A stretch of DNA of 64,000 bases from Dromiciops gliroides (GCF_019393635.1 NC_057861.1:720228232-720292231), one strand, 5' to 3'; positions 11,221 to 22,938 are shown, counted from the first letter of the stretch. Translations and numbers: made by a program. The notes: generated by a model from the letters alone, not told the origin.

Positions 11221-11470
11221 CCCTTATCCTCAAATACATGGGCTCTTGTTTTATTTTTTTTTAATGGACCCCTTTGACAGTCTTTGGAAATTTATGGAAA
11301 TCAAAGAAAACAATTTTACATGCACATGATTAAATTTATAGAATCACAAAGGAAACTGGTTGCATTGGTATGTAGTTATCAAAGGAAGTCAAATAAGTTT
11401 ATAAACTCCTAGTCAAGAACTACTGATTTGGGGCAAATTATAAGTCCTCCCTTACAAGATAGTCTTTCAA

Positions 11471-11637
11471 GTATGTATTGGGGGGGGGGGGTTGTAGCAA
11501 TGAGAGTTAAGTAACATGACCAGGGTCACATGGCTAGTAAGGGTCAAGTGTCTGAGGCTGGGTTTGCACTCAGGTTCTTCTAAATCTAGAGCTGGTGCTT
11601 TATCCACCACATCACCTAGCTGCCCCCCACCCCAAGT
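11471..11637 (-). mobile_element. WSINE1-type SINE, antisense
   Basis: Starts after a 12-base G run in the tail region and ends CACCTAGCTGCCCC. TSD TAGTCTTTCAA (11 bp, perfect) at 11460-11470 and 11638-11648. Confidence 0.93.
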
Positions 11638-11648
11638 TAGTCTTTCAA

Positions 11649-13238
11649 AATTTGCAAGCAACTATTACTTTTCCCCTAAGTGCTCTCTTTCCTAGTTCCT
11701 TCATCAGATCTCTAAAAGCCATGATCTCTAGTACATTTAGAATTCATTCTGTCTATTCTGTGTGAAAACTTCTTCAAAAAATATGCCACTCACTGAGGGC
11801 AATGGAGAACCAAATGCTGGATGCGATAAAGGATTGAACAAAATAGCCTACAAGGAATGTCATCATGGTGGGTCCCTCTTACATGATGTAAACTCTCCTT
11901 GTTTTCTCCCTACATTACAAGAATACCAGTTAAAGAGGATAACTTTCCACATATCCATCATTGGTCTTGTCTCATTTCTAGGAGATTTTCTCCTGCTATT
12001 TTAAAATACTTGTTGACATTTTCAGAGGATATGCATATGGATATAAATCATACAAGATAGCCAAGCATAGGTAGGTTTTGATTTTCATCTATGAAAGCAT
12101 CTTCCAAATGAGTAGATTAATTGTTGCATTTAACAGATGCTTAAAACTATACACAATATTCAAGTGTTCAAGGCAGAGTGAAGTAGACCTTTCATATCCC
12201 TCATTTCCAATCCCATATCTCTCAATGAAGTCTAAAAATCATGGTAGCATTTATGATTCTCCTGTCACTCTATTAAATCATTTATATCATGCTTTTAGGA
12301 TAATGAAATCCCAGATCTCTTTAATATTATTATTTTATATTTATGTAATATGAATTATTATTACTGACTTCACTTATCACACATAATTTCTTGAACCCAA
12401 GTAAATAACTTCACATATATTCCTAGTCCATTCAATTTATTAGACAGGCCAATGTTCTACTCTATTGCCATCTATAATTTTTGGGGGATGGAGGGAATTT
12501 GACCCTTTGATTCAATTGACCTGCTCTTGTTGCAAACATTTCCATGAGTCTCGTGCTGTCATCCCTTCCCTATTTTGATATGCCTCCAATTCTCCTGGCC
12601 TTTTCTTTTTTGAAGTCTTTGTTTTAATCTTTCAACACAGAGGTCATATTTTACAAAACAAAAACAAAAACAAATTTTAACATTAAAGGGGAAATGGTAG
12701 AAAAAATGAAATCATATTGATTCTCTCAGCAAAATATTCATGGTGATCGTAGTATGGGATACTTCTGATCTAACTAACAAGCTAGTACCGATTGCCTGGA
12801 CTAACTAACTCTTTTCTAATCAATCAACTCTCTTAGCCCTTATTCTCCTTATCCATTAGTCCCCTGGGTTTACTTAAATCTAGTACTCAGATTTATCTTC
12901 TTTCAAAGCCAATATTCTCTCAGGAACCTCCTAGCAATATTCAGGGTTAATCTTCTCAGTTACCAATACTTTATCACTCTAGTAAATTTCTGTTAACCTA
13001 CAATAAGAAAATGTTTATTTCATCATGGTTATCATATAGTCATGACAATATCATGGATATATTAAAGAGAAGGAAGTTATTGGAGAACTAAGAAATGGGA
13101 CTTTTATAGTATAAGATATATGGGGTTCTGCGATTCAGAGACATAAGGTCACTGGAATTTAGAAAATTAGAAACGTGGGGTAACATAAAGTCAGAAATAA
13201 ATGGAAGCCACGGGTGTATTTCAAAAGAAACAAGGACT
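11649..13238. other. Unclassified DNA left of the L1 cluster
   Basis: Short open frames lie at 11762-12004 and 12078-12353, without homology I can recognise or splice support. The last few hundred bases may belong to decayed repeat DNA upstream of the L1 5' UTR fragment. Confidence 0.4.
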
Positions 13239-14075
13239 GGAGGAGCCAAGATCTGGACTCTTGAACATTACCAAAGTTCCCCCCAAAACATTTAAAATAA
13301 TGATTCAAATCCAGTTCTGGAACAGCAGACAAAATAAAAATATGGCACAAAATAAATTTCCAGCCTGAGACAACTTTAAGAGGTCAGCAGGAAAGGTTTG
13401 TCTCTCCAGATAGTGGTCTGGCTTGGAGAACAGTACAGGCTTACTTTAGCCACCAGCAGCAGGTCTTTGAGGAAGCAGTAGCAGCATCAGTAGCAGCTAC
13501 AGGGATTCTCATACCATATATTTTAAGAGGGTCCCATTTTTTTTCAGAAAATGATTACAGGGGATGGTTTATCAGTCTGACTTCATGACACTTTTGCATT
13601 GCCTTTGTGTATTACAGGTTTATAATTCCTGGACAATAAGGAGTATCAGCACACTAGCACTTATGTCCACAGGGAAGAAGGGTCTCTGGTCACAGAGTAC
13701 CAGGGTGGAGAAAATTATTTGTAGTCATTCACATGGGAGCATGTACCTTTGTCAAAATTCCAAGGCAGAAGGAAGCACTAGTTGTGCTTATGGTTGTAGA
13801 AGAGCAGGCTTGAGTCATAGTTCCAAGGTTAAAAGAAGTAATAGTGGGGCAGTTTGGTGGCACAGTGGATAGAGCACTGGCCCTGGAATCAGAAGGAACT
13901 GAGGGCAAAGCCAGCCTCAGTCACTTAACACTTACTAGCTGTGTGACCCTGGGCAAGTCATTTAACCCCAACTGCCTCACCCAAAAAAACAAAACAAAAC
14001 AAATACGTATTAGCATTTTCAGCTACAGCAGATCAGGGACCCCAGTCTCAGTTCCAGAATGAAGAAGAGGACTTT
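13239..14075 (+). mobile_element. L1 5' UTR fragment (copy Y)
   Basis: The block begins GGAGGAGCCAAGATCTGG, which resembles an L1 5' start with its CCAAGATGG box, here mutated. The segment CAGCCTGAGACAACTTTAAG... is shared with the 5' UTR of copy A near 15330. It contains a WSINE. It is not followed by its own ORF1 in the same direction: the next DNA is ORF1 in the opposite direction. Confidence 0.6.
13846..14000 (+). mobile_element. WSINE1-type SINE
   Basis: Head GGGGCAGTTTGGTGGCACAG, CORE block CTAGCTGTGTGACCCTGGGC and an A/AAAAC tail. A TSD is unclear. It sits inside the L1 5' UTR fragment. Confidence 0.93.
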
Positions 14076-14084
14076 TGATTGCTC

Positions 14085-15240
14085 AACCCCCTGCCTTTTC
14101 TTTAGCCTTTTCTCCCCTGCTCTTGCCCTCCCTTCTATCAATGCCTCCCCTTTCCCCTTACCCCTTTACTTCCCTAAATAAGATAAATTTCTTTATCCAA
14201 ATGAATGTATATATTATTCCATCTTTGAATCATATCTGATGAGAGTAAAGTTGAAACAATGTTTACCCTTCCCTTCTTTCCCTCTATTGCAATAGTTTTT
14301 TGCATGTCTTTATATGATGTAATTAACCCCATTCCTCCTCTCCTTTCCTCTTCTCCCCATAAACTCCTTTTTTCATCCCTTAATTTTCTTTATATCATCA
14401 CATCAACAACAATTTATATTTATACCATCTGTGTATATTCTTTATCTCTGCCTAAATAGATATACAGTTCTCAAGATTTATAAGTACTGAATTCCCATGT
14501 AGGGATGTAAACAGTTTAATGTTATTGAATACCGCCCCATTCCTTTACCTTTTTAAACTTCTCGAGTCTTGTATGTTAAGATCAAATTTTCTATATAGTT
14601 CTGGTCTTTTCATCAGGAAACCTTGAAAATCCCCTTTTTCATTGATTGTCCATCTTTTCCCCTAAAAGAGAATGAACACTTTTGCTGGGTACTTGATTCT
14701 TGGTTGCAATCCAAGCTCCTTTGCCTTGTGGAATATCATATTCCTAGCCTTATTATCCTTTCATGTTGAAGCTGCCAGGTCCTGTGCCATCCTGATTGTG
14801 GCTTTATGATATTTTAATTGCTTCTTTCTGGCCGCTTCAAGTATTTTTCTCCTTCACCTAATAATTCTGGAATTTGGCTACAATATTCCTTGGAGTTTTC
14901 CTTTAGGGGTCTCTTTCAGGAGGTGATCGGTGGATTCTTTCAAAGATGATTTTATCCTCTGATTCTACAATTTCAGGGTATTTCTCCCTGATAATTTCCT
15001 GGAATATGGTATCTAGACTCTTTTTCTAATCATAGTTTTCAGACAGTCAGATAATTATCAAATTGTCTATCCTGGATCTATTATCCCAGGTCAGTTGTCT
15101 TTCCAATAAGGTATTTCATATTTTACTCTATTTTTTTCATTTTTTTTATTCTGTTTGACTGATTCCTGGTGTTTCATGGAGTCTTTAGCTTCCCATTGTC
15201 CACTTCAAATTTTTAAGGAACTGTTGCCTGAGCTCTCGCA
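14085..15240 (-). mobile_element. L1 ORF1 and spacer, antisense (copy Z)
   Basis: Read on the minus strand, this contains the L1 ORF1 RRM-entry motif LENRSRI-DNL near 15080. The C-terminal domain follows (GQKEAIK..., IATKNQVPSK) and then the purine-rich ORF1-ORF2 spacer. There are several stops. The N-terminus of ORF1 is missing. It lies head-to-head with copy A. Confidence 0.8.
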
Positions 15241-15800
15241 AGTTTCCCTCAAAAACAACATTAAATCAATACTCTAAATGAATTCTGAAACTACAGAATT
15301 TACAAAAAGACAGAGAGACACAATCTTCCAACTTGAGATAATTTAGAAGACCAGGAAAGGTCAGTTTCACTCGGGCAAAAGGGGAGCCCAGCACAGCTAA
15401 GAGCACTGTGCAGCTCAGAGAGCAGCGCAGCACTGAGGGGGTCTAGGCAAGTCAGCAGGAACCTCTTGGATACAGCAGAGAAATTGAGGCCCCATGATTC
15501 TTTCTCAGCAAGTTGGTGTCACAGCAGGCCAGTTGTGACATATGCCAGCATCAGTAGAGAGGGAAGGCTGCCAGCTGGAGGGTCACCCACAGGACAGGTG
15601 TGACCAGGCCTGGACATCCTAACACCTGGAACAAGTCCAGGGAACAAACCCAGGACAGTGAGAAATACACAGGCAATAGAGTCCTCAGAGTAGAAAGCCA
15701 GTGACACAGCCCCTATCCCCCAGCACAAGAAGCTTGCAACAGTGAATCTTGTGCCCAAGGAGCTGACTTCAACTTTACGAGTTTAAAAATAGTCTACCAT

Positions 15801-16718
15801 ATGAGCAAGAAACCTAAAATGACCCTTACCATTGTCAACTTCTACGTGTGAAAGGGAAAACCGAAACTCAAACTCAGATGAGTTTGTCAAAATTCCTACA
15901 AGTGAAGACTCAACTGGGAAGATGATCTTTTCTCAATCCCACTGGAAAAAGAAGAACAAAAATTGACCGAGGAAAACAATTTCTTAAAAAAAATACAATT
16001 GGCTAAAGGAGAGGAAAAAAAATGGCCAAATGGGAGAAAAAAATGGCCAGATGGGAGAAAAAAATTGGCCAAATGGAAAAAAAAAGGTGCAAAAGGTTAC
16101 TGAGGAAAATAATGCCTTGAAAATTAAAATTGGGCAGATAGAAACTAATAACTCCACAAGACACCAAGAATCTGCTGAGCAGAATCAAAAGACTGAAAAA
16201 ATAGAAGAAAATGTGAAATACCTCATTGGAAAAACAAACAACCTGGAAAATAGATCCAGGCGAAATAATCTGAGAATTATTGGACCACCTGAAAGTCATG
16301 ATCAAGAAAAAGAGTCTAGACACCATATTCCAGGAAATTTTCAAGGAGAAATACCCTGAAATTGTAGAATCAGAGGATAAAATTATCATTGAAAGGATCC
16401 ATTGATCACCCCCTGAAAGAGATCCCCCCCAAAATAACTTCAAGGAATATTGTAGCCTAACTCCAGAAGTATTGGGTGAAGGAGAAAATACTCCAAGCAG
16501 CCAGAAAGAAAACACCTAAATATCATGGAGCCACAGTCAGGATTTCACAAGACCTGACAGCTTCAACATTAATGGATCATAGGGCTCAGAATATGATATT
16601 CAGGAAGGCAAAGGAGCTTGGATTGCAACTAAGAATCAAGTACCCAGAAAAACTGGACATTCTCTTTCAGAAGAAAAGATGGACATTTAATGAAATGGGG
16701 ACTTCCAAGGCTTCCTAA
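15801..16718 (+). pseudogene. L1 ORF1 (RNA-binding chaperone), broken, copy A
   Basis: L1 ORF1p is the trimeric RNA-binding protein of L1 particles. The likely ATG at 15801 opens MSKKPKMTLT and reaches a TGA after 16 codons. Downstream, in shifting frames, are a Lys/Glu/Trp-rich coiled coil (about 16013-16200), the classic LENRSRRNNLRIIG motif (16243-16284) that opens the RRM domain, and the C-terminal domain (KEKILQAARKK at 16479, then VRISQDLTASTL, AKELGLQLRIKYPEKL). At least one stop and several frame changes separate these parts, so no intact protein is made. Identification as L1 ORF1 is secure from domain order. Confidence 0.85.
16013..16080 (+). repeat. 21-nt heptad-coding tandem repeat in ORF1 coiled coil
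   Basis: Three to four units of about 21-22 nt (GAGAAAAAAATGGCCAAATGG-like) occur in a row. Each unit would encode about one coiled-coil heptad (E-K-K-M-A-K-W). A-run length differences shift the frame between units. Confidence 0.75.
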
Positions 16719-17642
16719 GAAAAAGACCAGAACTGAACAGGAAATTTGATCTACAAATACAAGACTCAAGGTGGGGAAGTAGTTTCTTCAATGAGGTTAA
16801 ACTGCTTGCATCCCTATGAGGGATGATAATACTTTTAACTCTTGGGATCTGTATCTCTGTTAAGGTATTATTATTAAATCAACTTTGGTATGATAATATA
16901 AAGAAACTTAAGGGGCAGAAGAAAAGAAGACTAGGGAAAGGAAAGGAAGGGGAAGGTATAATGGGGTTAATTACATCATATGAAGAGGCACAAAAAGAAC
17001 CCATTACAATATAGGGAAAGAAGGGAGGGGTGGGCATTGCTGCAACCTTACTCTTATCAGATTTGGATCAGGGAGGGAATAAAATAGACTCCCATTTGTA
17101 TAAAGGAACTTAGCTTACTCTCTCAGGTAACAAAAAGGGAAGGGTAAAAGGGTGGTATTGATAGAAGAGAGGGCAGAAGCTGGGGAAAAAAGGGGCAAGA
17201 AAAGGAAAGGCAGCTTATAAAATGGAGGGCATATTGACGAAGGCAGTGGTCAGAAGCAAAACACTAGTCAAGAAGAATAGGGTGAAAGAAGTGAAAAAAG
17301 AGTACAAACAAAGGGGAAAAGAGGATGGAGGGAAGGAAACAGTTAATAAACTTAACTGTGAAAGTGAATGGTATGAACTCTCCCATAAAACCAAAGGAAA
17401 TAGCAGAGTGGATAAAAAATCAGAATCCTACAATATGTTGTTTAGAAGAAATACATTTGAAGCAGAGAGATACACACAGAGTATAGGTAAAAGGTTAGAT
17501 CAGAATATATTATGCTTCAGCTGATGTCAAAAAAGCAGGGATAGAAATTCAGACAAAGCAATAGAAAAATAGATCTAATTAAAAGACATAAAGAAGGAAA
17601 CTATATCTTGCTAAAAGTCATGATAAATAATGAAGTAATATC

Positions 17643-17796
17643 GGGGCAGCTAGGTGGCACAGTGGATAGAGCACCGGCCCTGGAGTCAGGAGTACCTGAG
17701 TTCAAATCTGGCCTTAGACACTTAACACTTACTAGCTGGGTGACACTGTGGGCAAGTCACTTAACCCCAATTGCCTCACCAAAAAAAAAATTAACG
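17643..17796 (+). mobile_element. WSINE1-type SINE, young
   Basis: Complete copy with a perfect 18-bp TSD AAATAATGAAGTAATATC (17625-17642 and 17797-17814). Removing it rejoins the L1 endonuclease frame (…NEVIS|ILNMYAPS…), so the insertion came after the L1. Confidence 0.97.
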
Positions 17797-18267
17797 AAAT
17801 AATGAAGTAATATCAATACTGAACATGTATGCACCAAGTGTTACAGCATCCAGATTCTTAGAGGAGAAGTTAAATGAGTTGCAAGAGGAAATAGACAGCA
17901 AAACTATACTACTTGGAGATCTGAACTTTCCCCTCTCAGAATTAGATAAATCTAACCACAAAATAAATAAGAAAGAAGTTACAGAGATGAATAGAATACT
18001 AGAAAAGTTAGATATGATAGATAACTGCAGAAAACTGAATGTTGATAGAAAGGAATATGCCTTTTTCTTAGCAGTACATGGCACATAATAAAATTGACCA
18101 TTTATTAGGGCACAAAAACCTCATATTCAAATGTAGGAATTCAGAAATAGTAAATGCATTCTTCTCAGATCATGATGCAACAAAAATTACATGTAATAAA
18201 GAGCTATGGAGAAATAGATGGAAAATTAATTGGAAAGTTACAATCTCTTCCTAAAGAATGAGTGGGT

Positions 18268-18411
18268 TGGGGCAGCTAGATGGCGCAGTGGATAAAGCAC
18301 TGGCCCTGGATTCAGGAGTACCTGAGTTCAAATCTGGCCTCAGACACTTGACACTTACTAGCTGTGTGACCCTGGGCAAGTCACTTAACCCTCATTACCC
18401 CACCAAAAAAA
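18268..18411 (+). mobile_element. WSINE1-type SINE, young
   Basis: Complete copy with a perfect 15-bp TSD AAAGAATGAGTGGGT (18253-18267 and 18412-18426), inserted in L1 copy A ORF2. Confidence 0.97.
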
Positions 18412-20205
18412 AAAGAATGAGTGGGTCAAACAATGAATCATTGAAATAATCAATTACTTCATCAAAGAGAATGACAATAATGAGACAATATACCAAAACC
18501 CACGGGATGCAGCCAAAGCAATGCTTAAGGGAAATTTTCTATCTTTAAATGCTTACATAAATAAAAAAGAGAAAGAGTAAATCAATGAATTGGGCATGAA
18601 ACTAAAAAAGCTAGAAAAAGAACAAATTAAAAATCCCCAATTAAATACTAAATTAGAAATCCTGAAAATTAAAGGAGAAAATAAAATTGAATGCAAGAAA
18701 ACTATAGAATTAATCAATAAAAATAAGAGCTGGTTTTATGGAAAAAAGAAAAATAGATAAACCTTTGGTTCATTTGATTAAAAAAAAGAAATAAGAGAAC
18801 CAAATGACCAGTATCAAAAATGAAAGGGGTGATTTCACCACCAATGAAGTGGAAATTAAAGCAATAATCAGGATTTATTTTGCCCAAATGTAGGCCAATA
18901 AATTTGACAATCTAAAAGAAATGGATGAATATTTACAAAAATCCAAATCGCTCAACTTAACTGAAGAGGAAATTTAATCCTTAAATATGCCCGTTTCAGA
19001 AAGAGAAATTGAACAAGTCATCATTGAACTCCCTAAGAAAAATTCGCCAGGGCCATATGGGTTTACAATTGAATTCTATCAAACATTTAAAGAACAATTA
19101 ATTCCAATACTATATAAAACTATTTGGTAAAATAGGTTGAAGAAGGAATTTTACCAAATTCCTTTTATGGCACAAATATGGTATTGATACCTAAACTAGG
19201 AAGAGCTAAAACAGAGAAAGAAATTACAGACATTTCCCTCAATAAATATCAATGGAAAAATCTTAAATAAGATATTAGCAAGTAGATTGTAGCAAGTGAT
19301 AACCAGGGTAATACACTATGACCAGGTGGGATTTATTTATACCAGGAATGCAAGGATGGTTCAACTTTAGATAAACTATTAATATAATCAACCACATAAA
19401 TATCAAAACTAACCAAAATCATATGATTATCTCAATAGATGCAGAGAGAGACTTTGACAAAATCCAGCACTCATTCATAATAAAAACACTAGAGAGCATA
19501 GGAATAGGTGGAGCTTTCCTTAAAATAGTAAAGTGTTTCTACCTAAAACCATCAAAAAACATTATATGTAATAAGGATAAGTTAGAGGCATTCACAATAA
19601 GATCAGGGGTGAAACAGGGATGTCCATTATCACCTCTATTATTTAATATTGTACTATAAATGTTAGCTGTAGCAATAAGAGAAGAAAAAGGAATTAAAGG
19701 AATTAGAATAGGCAAGGAGGAAACAAAATTTTCGCTCTTTGCAGATGATATGATGGTATACTTATAGGAATCCTAAAGAATCACTAAAAAAAGTTCTTGA
19801 AACAATTAACATCTTAGCAAAGCTACATGATATAAAATGAACCACAAAATCACCAGTGCTACCACTGCTAGGTCTGTATTCCAGAGAGATATTAGAAGAG
19901 GGAAAAGGACCCACATGTACAAAAAATAGGTATAGGCTGCTCTTTTTGGTTGTGGCAAGGAATTGGAAGTGAGATGCTGCCCATCAATTGGGGAATGGCT
20001 AAACAAGTTTGGTATATGAATATAATGGAATAGCTTTGTGCTGTAAGAAACAATGTTCAGGGCAGATTTCAGAGAAACCTGGATGGACTTTCACGAACTG
20101 ATGTTGAGTGAGATGAACAGAAACAGGAGAACATTGTACACAGTATCAAAAACATTATTTTTGATCAACTGTGATGGACATAACTCTTCTCAGCAATACA
20201 GAGGC

Positions 20206-20339
20206 AATAATAATTAAGATGATGATGATTTTATGAAGATGATGATGCATTGATAGATTGATGATGATGAGAGGAAGATGAGGATTTGTTGATGAGGATG
20301 ACTGAGTATGATGATGATGATAAATGGTATGCTACTTGT
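20206..20339. repeat. Imperfect (GAT)n tract
   Basis: Repeated GATGAT, GAAGAT and GATTGAT units. It lies between the end of L1 copy A and a second L1 tail. Confidence 0.8.
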
Positions 20340-20990
20340 GTTATTGCTATTGTGAAGAAAAAGTCTTTGTCAGGTATAAGGTACTATATAAATGTTATCT
20401 ATTACGGTTGGTTGCAATAATCAACCTCATGGGCTTATTTTAAAGTAATATCTCTTTAAAGTACTATATAAATGTATGTTACTGTCAAAAAATGATGATC
20501 AGGATGCGTATCAGAAAGACCTGGAAGGACCGTGCATGAGGCTTATGCAAAGTGAAATGTACTGTATACAAAATAACAATAATATGGTAAGAGGATCTAC
20601 TTGTTAATGACTTGGTTATTGTTTAGCAGTTTGATGATCCAAGACACTATGAAGGTCTTATGAAAAAATATAGCCCATTTACAGAGAGAGAGAACTGACA
20701 GTAATCTGAATACATATTGAAGTATAATGTTTTTGTTAGTTCCTTTATCTGAAGTTTTGTTTTTGCCTGTTTTCTTTCACAACTTGGCCAATGTGGAAAT
20801 GTTTTGCATGACTGCTTATGTATAGCTTATATTGAATTGCTTTATTCTTGGTGGCATGGCGGGGTTGGGAGGGAGGGAGGAAAGAATTTAGAACACAAAA
20901 TTTTTTTTTAATGATGTCAAAACTTGTGTTTTACATGTAATTTGGGAAAATAAAATTCCAAGTACAAAATATTAAAAAATCATAAAAAAG
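20340..20990 (+). mobile_element. L1-type 3' end joined to a SINE-tail-like segment
   Basis: A segment like a CORE-SINE tail (GTATAAGGTACTATATAAAT) is followed by an L1 ORF2-end/3' UTR: CAGAAAGACCTGGAAGGACC, GTACTGTATACAAAATAACA, GTGGAAATGTTTTGCATGAC, a G-rich tract and ACATGTAATTTGGGAAAATA. The same order of SINE-tail-like segment then L1 end occurs in the half-L1 at 27340-27830, so the two belong to one non-autonomous family. Confidence 0.7.
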
Positions 20991-21085
20991 AAAAAACATA
21001 ATAACACATGAAAAAAGTGAATAGGCCAAATAGTAAAAGAGGCACAAAAATTAACTTAAGAGAACTCATTTTAAAAAAGAAATTG

Positions 21086-21171
21086 CCCAAATGGTGTAAA
21101 GAGAGAGAGAGAGAGAGAGGGAGGAGGGAGGAGGGAGGGAGGGAGGGAGAGAGAGAGAGGGAAGAGGGAGG

Positions 21172-21221
<50 letters not shown>

Positions 21222-21225
21222 AATT
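21086..21225. repeat. GA/GGGA polypurine tract
   Basis: About 125 bp of GAGA, GGGAGG and GAGGGA units sit within L1 copy B ORF1 and are flanked by the ATTGCCCAAATGG and TTGGCCAAATGG coiled-coil units. Open frames on both strands (Glu/Arg or Ser/Leu repeats) are artefacts. Confidence 0.9.
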
Positions 21226-21619
21226 CTCTGAGCAAAAGATTTAAAAAGTAGAATTGGCCAAATGGGGGAAAAGAAGTACAAAACCCCACTAAAGAAAAGA
21301 ATTCTTTAAAATTGGAAGGTTGAATGTGAAAACAAATGACTCCATGAAACAACAAGAAACAACAAAATTAAATGAAGGAAGAAAATAGAAAGAAATAATG
21401 ACCTGGAATCAAATCTATGAGAGAAAACCTAAGAATTAATGATAGCTGAAAGCCATGATTTTTTTAAAATACCAATTTCAAGAAGTTATCAAAATCCTCA
21501 CCTGATATTTCTTGAATTATAGGGTAAAGTAGACATTGAAAAAGACTCCATCAATCACCTCCTGAATATTTTTCAAATAAAAACTCCCGGAGTATGATAG
21601 CCAAATTTCAAATCTCCAT

Positions 21620-21656
21620 GGGGTGTGTGTGGTGTGGTGTGTGTGTGTGTGCAATT

Positions 21657-21710
<54 letters not shown>
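21620..21710. repeat. (TG)n followed by (GA)n microsatellite
   Basis: A TG run at about 21624-21652 is followed by about 23 GA units (21661-21707). Confidence 0.92.
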
Positions 21711-22426
21711 ACCAGAAGGAAGACCATTCAAATAGTCCAGTTTCATTGAATATTTAGCAGCTCCTAAGTTAAAGGAGTGGAAGGCTTAGAATAAGATATT
21801 CTGGAAGGCAAAACATCTAGAATTACAATCAAGAATAATATATCAGAAAATTAATTTAATAAACATGAATTTAATAAATTCATAAATGAAAATTAATAAA
21901 CATGAATTTCTTCCACTAGGAGAAAAAAAGAATAATGTATCCAGAAAAAAATACTGAATAGAAGCATTAAATGGATATTTAATGAAATAGAGGATTTTCA
22001 AGCATTCCGAATGGAAGAAAAATGAGAGCTAAAATAGAAATTTTGGACTTTCAAATACCAGGCTCATAGAAACATAAAAGGATAATTATGAAAGAGAATA
22101 ATTAAGGGATTTGATAAGGGTAAACTCTTTGCAATTCTATATAGGAAGAAGATACTTGTAACCCTTAAGAACTTTATCATTATTAGGACAGTGAGGAGTA
22201 TACATAGACAAAGGATATAGGTGTAGTTAACTGTGATGGGAGAATTAAAAAATAAAATAAAGGGTGAAAAGAGGGAAGCACTGGGAGAAGGAGGAAGGGA
22301 ATGGAAGAATGCAGATAATTATTTCACATAAAATAAGCATAAAAACAAGAGGTTGTACAGTGGCAGTGGAAATGGGGTAAAGTAGGCAACACTTAAATGT
22401 CATTCCTATTAGAATTGTTTCAAAGT

Positions 22427-22938
22427 TGTGATGTTTAAACTCTAAATTGTGGTCACCTTAAATTAGAAACTTCAGCACCAGTCTTTGGGCATTAAACATT
22501 TATTAAAGCATAGAGGTATTCATAAGGAGTTCAGAAAGTTAAGAAAAAGAAGTCCTACCTAGCCTAGAGTTCCAGCCTGGTTGGGTTCTTCCTAAAGTCC
22601 TCCTCCACGAGCCTGCTTTAATCAGGAACACACTAGCAAGCTGTTTGTGGAAGTTTTTTAATAGATCTGGAACAGAGGCGGTCCTTACACACTGCTTCAA
22701 GGTGATTGGTTTGGTGTCATCCAAATCCATTGGCTTTGAAGGTTTTCTCAAGGTTGAGTTCACAGTCTAGTTATCTATGAAGCAATACCTTCTTAAGGGA
22801 TAGCCAGGTGTGATTACAATCCAAGTAACTTGAAGTAGGCTTAATCAGCAGTCAATCACTCTCACTTGATTCAATCAGTATAGATTAGATCTCCATGTGG
22901 GTCTTTGAGTATCTGCTAAATCCATTATTGTCATCACA
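22427..22938 (-). mobile_element. Solo LTR, endogenous retrovirus (family 1)
   Basis: A 512-bp antisense sister of the LTR at 2903-3405: the plus strand shows TGTGATG...CATCACA and the body aligns throughout (for example CACCAGTCTTTGGGCATTAA). Perfect 4-bp TSD AAGT (22423-22426 and 22939-22942). The L1 sequence reads through across the site when it is removed. The TATA box is weakened to TATTAAAA-like, while AATAAA is retained. The open frame at 22539-22763 is chance. Confidence 0.92.

Larger units (their letters stand above)
17340..20165 (+). pseudogene. L1 ORF2 (endonuclease/reverse transcriptase), broken, copy A
   Basis: ORF2p nicks target DNA and reverse-transcribes L1 RNA. Endonuclease-domain blocks are visible: SILNMYAPSVTASRF (17811-17855) and LLGDLNFPLSELDK (17909-17950), where the usual GDFN-like motif reads GDLN. 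Reverse transcriptase blocks follow: [15 protein letters not shown] (19423 on), [18 protein letters not shown] ending in a stop at 19657, and [12 protein letters not shown] with the FADD catalytic pair near 19743. A C-terminal piece (about 19850-20165) is joined after a large internal deletion. Two SINEs and many stops make it non-functional. Confidence 0.88.
15243..20205 (+). mobile_element. L1 copy A (5' UTR, ORF1, ORF2, internally deleted)
   Basis: Plus-strand L1 with a GC-richer 5' region (15243-15800), ORF1 (15801-16718), a purine-rich spacer and ORF2 (from about 17.3 kb). Two young WSINEs sit in ORF2. After the reverse transcriptase FADD box near 19743 the sequence jumps at about 19840 to the ORF2 C-terminal region, so several hundred codons are missing. 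The 3' end dissolves into a GAT-rich tract near 20205. Many stops: a dead copy. Confidence 0.85.

Noticed and set aside
16003-16515. 170-codon open frame on the minus strand, the longest in the window
   Set aside because: It is the antisense of L1 copy A ORF1. Its Phe/Ser/Leu-rich content mirrors the Lys/Glu-rich coiled coil.
21008-21355. Glu/Arg-rich and Ser/Leu-rich open frames
   Set aside because: They are translations of the GA/GGGA tract within L1 copy B.
22539-22763. 74-codon minus-strand open frame
   Set aside because: It lies inside the solo LTR and crosses its U3/R region. No retroviral coding sequence is present.
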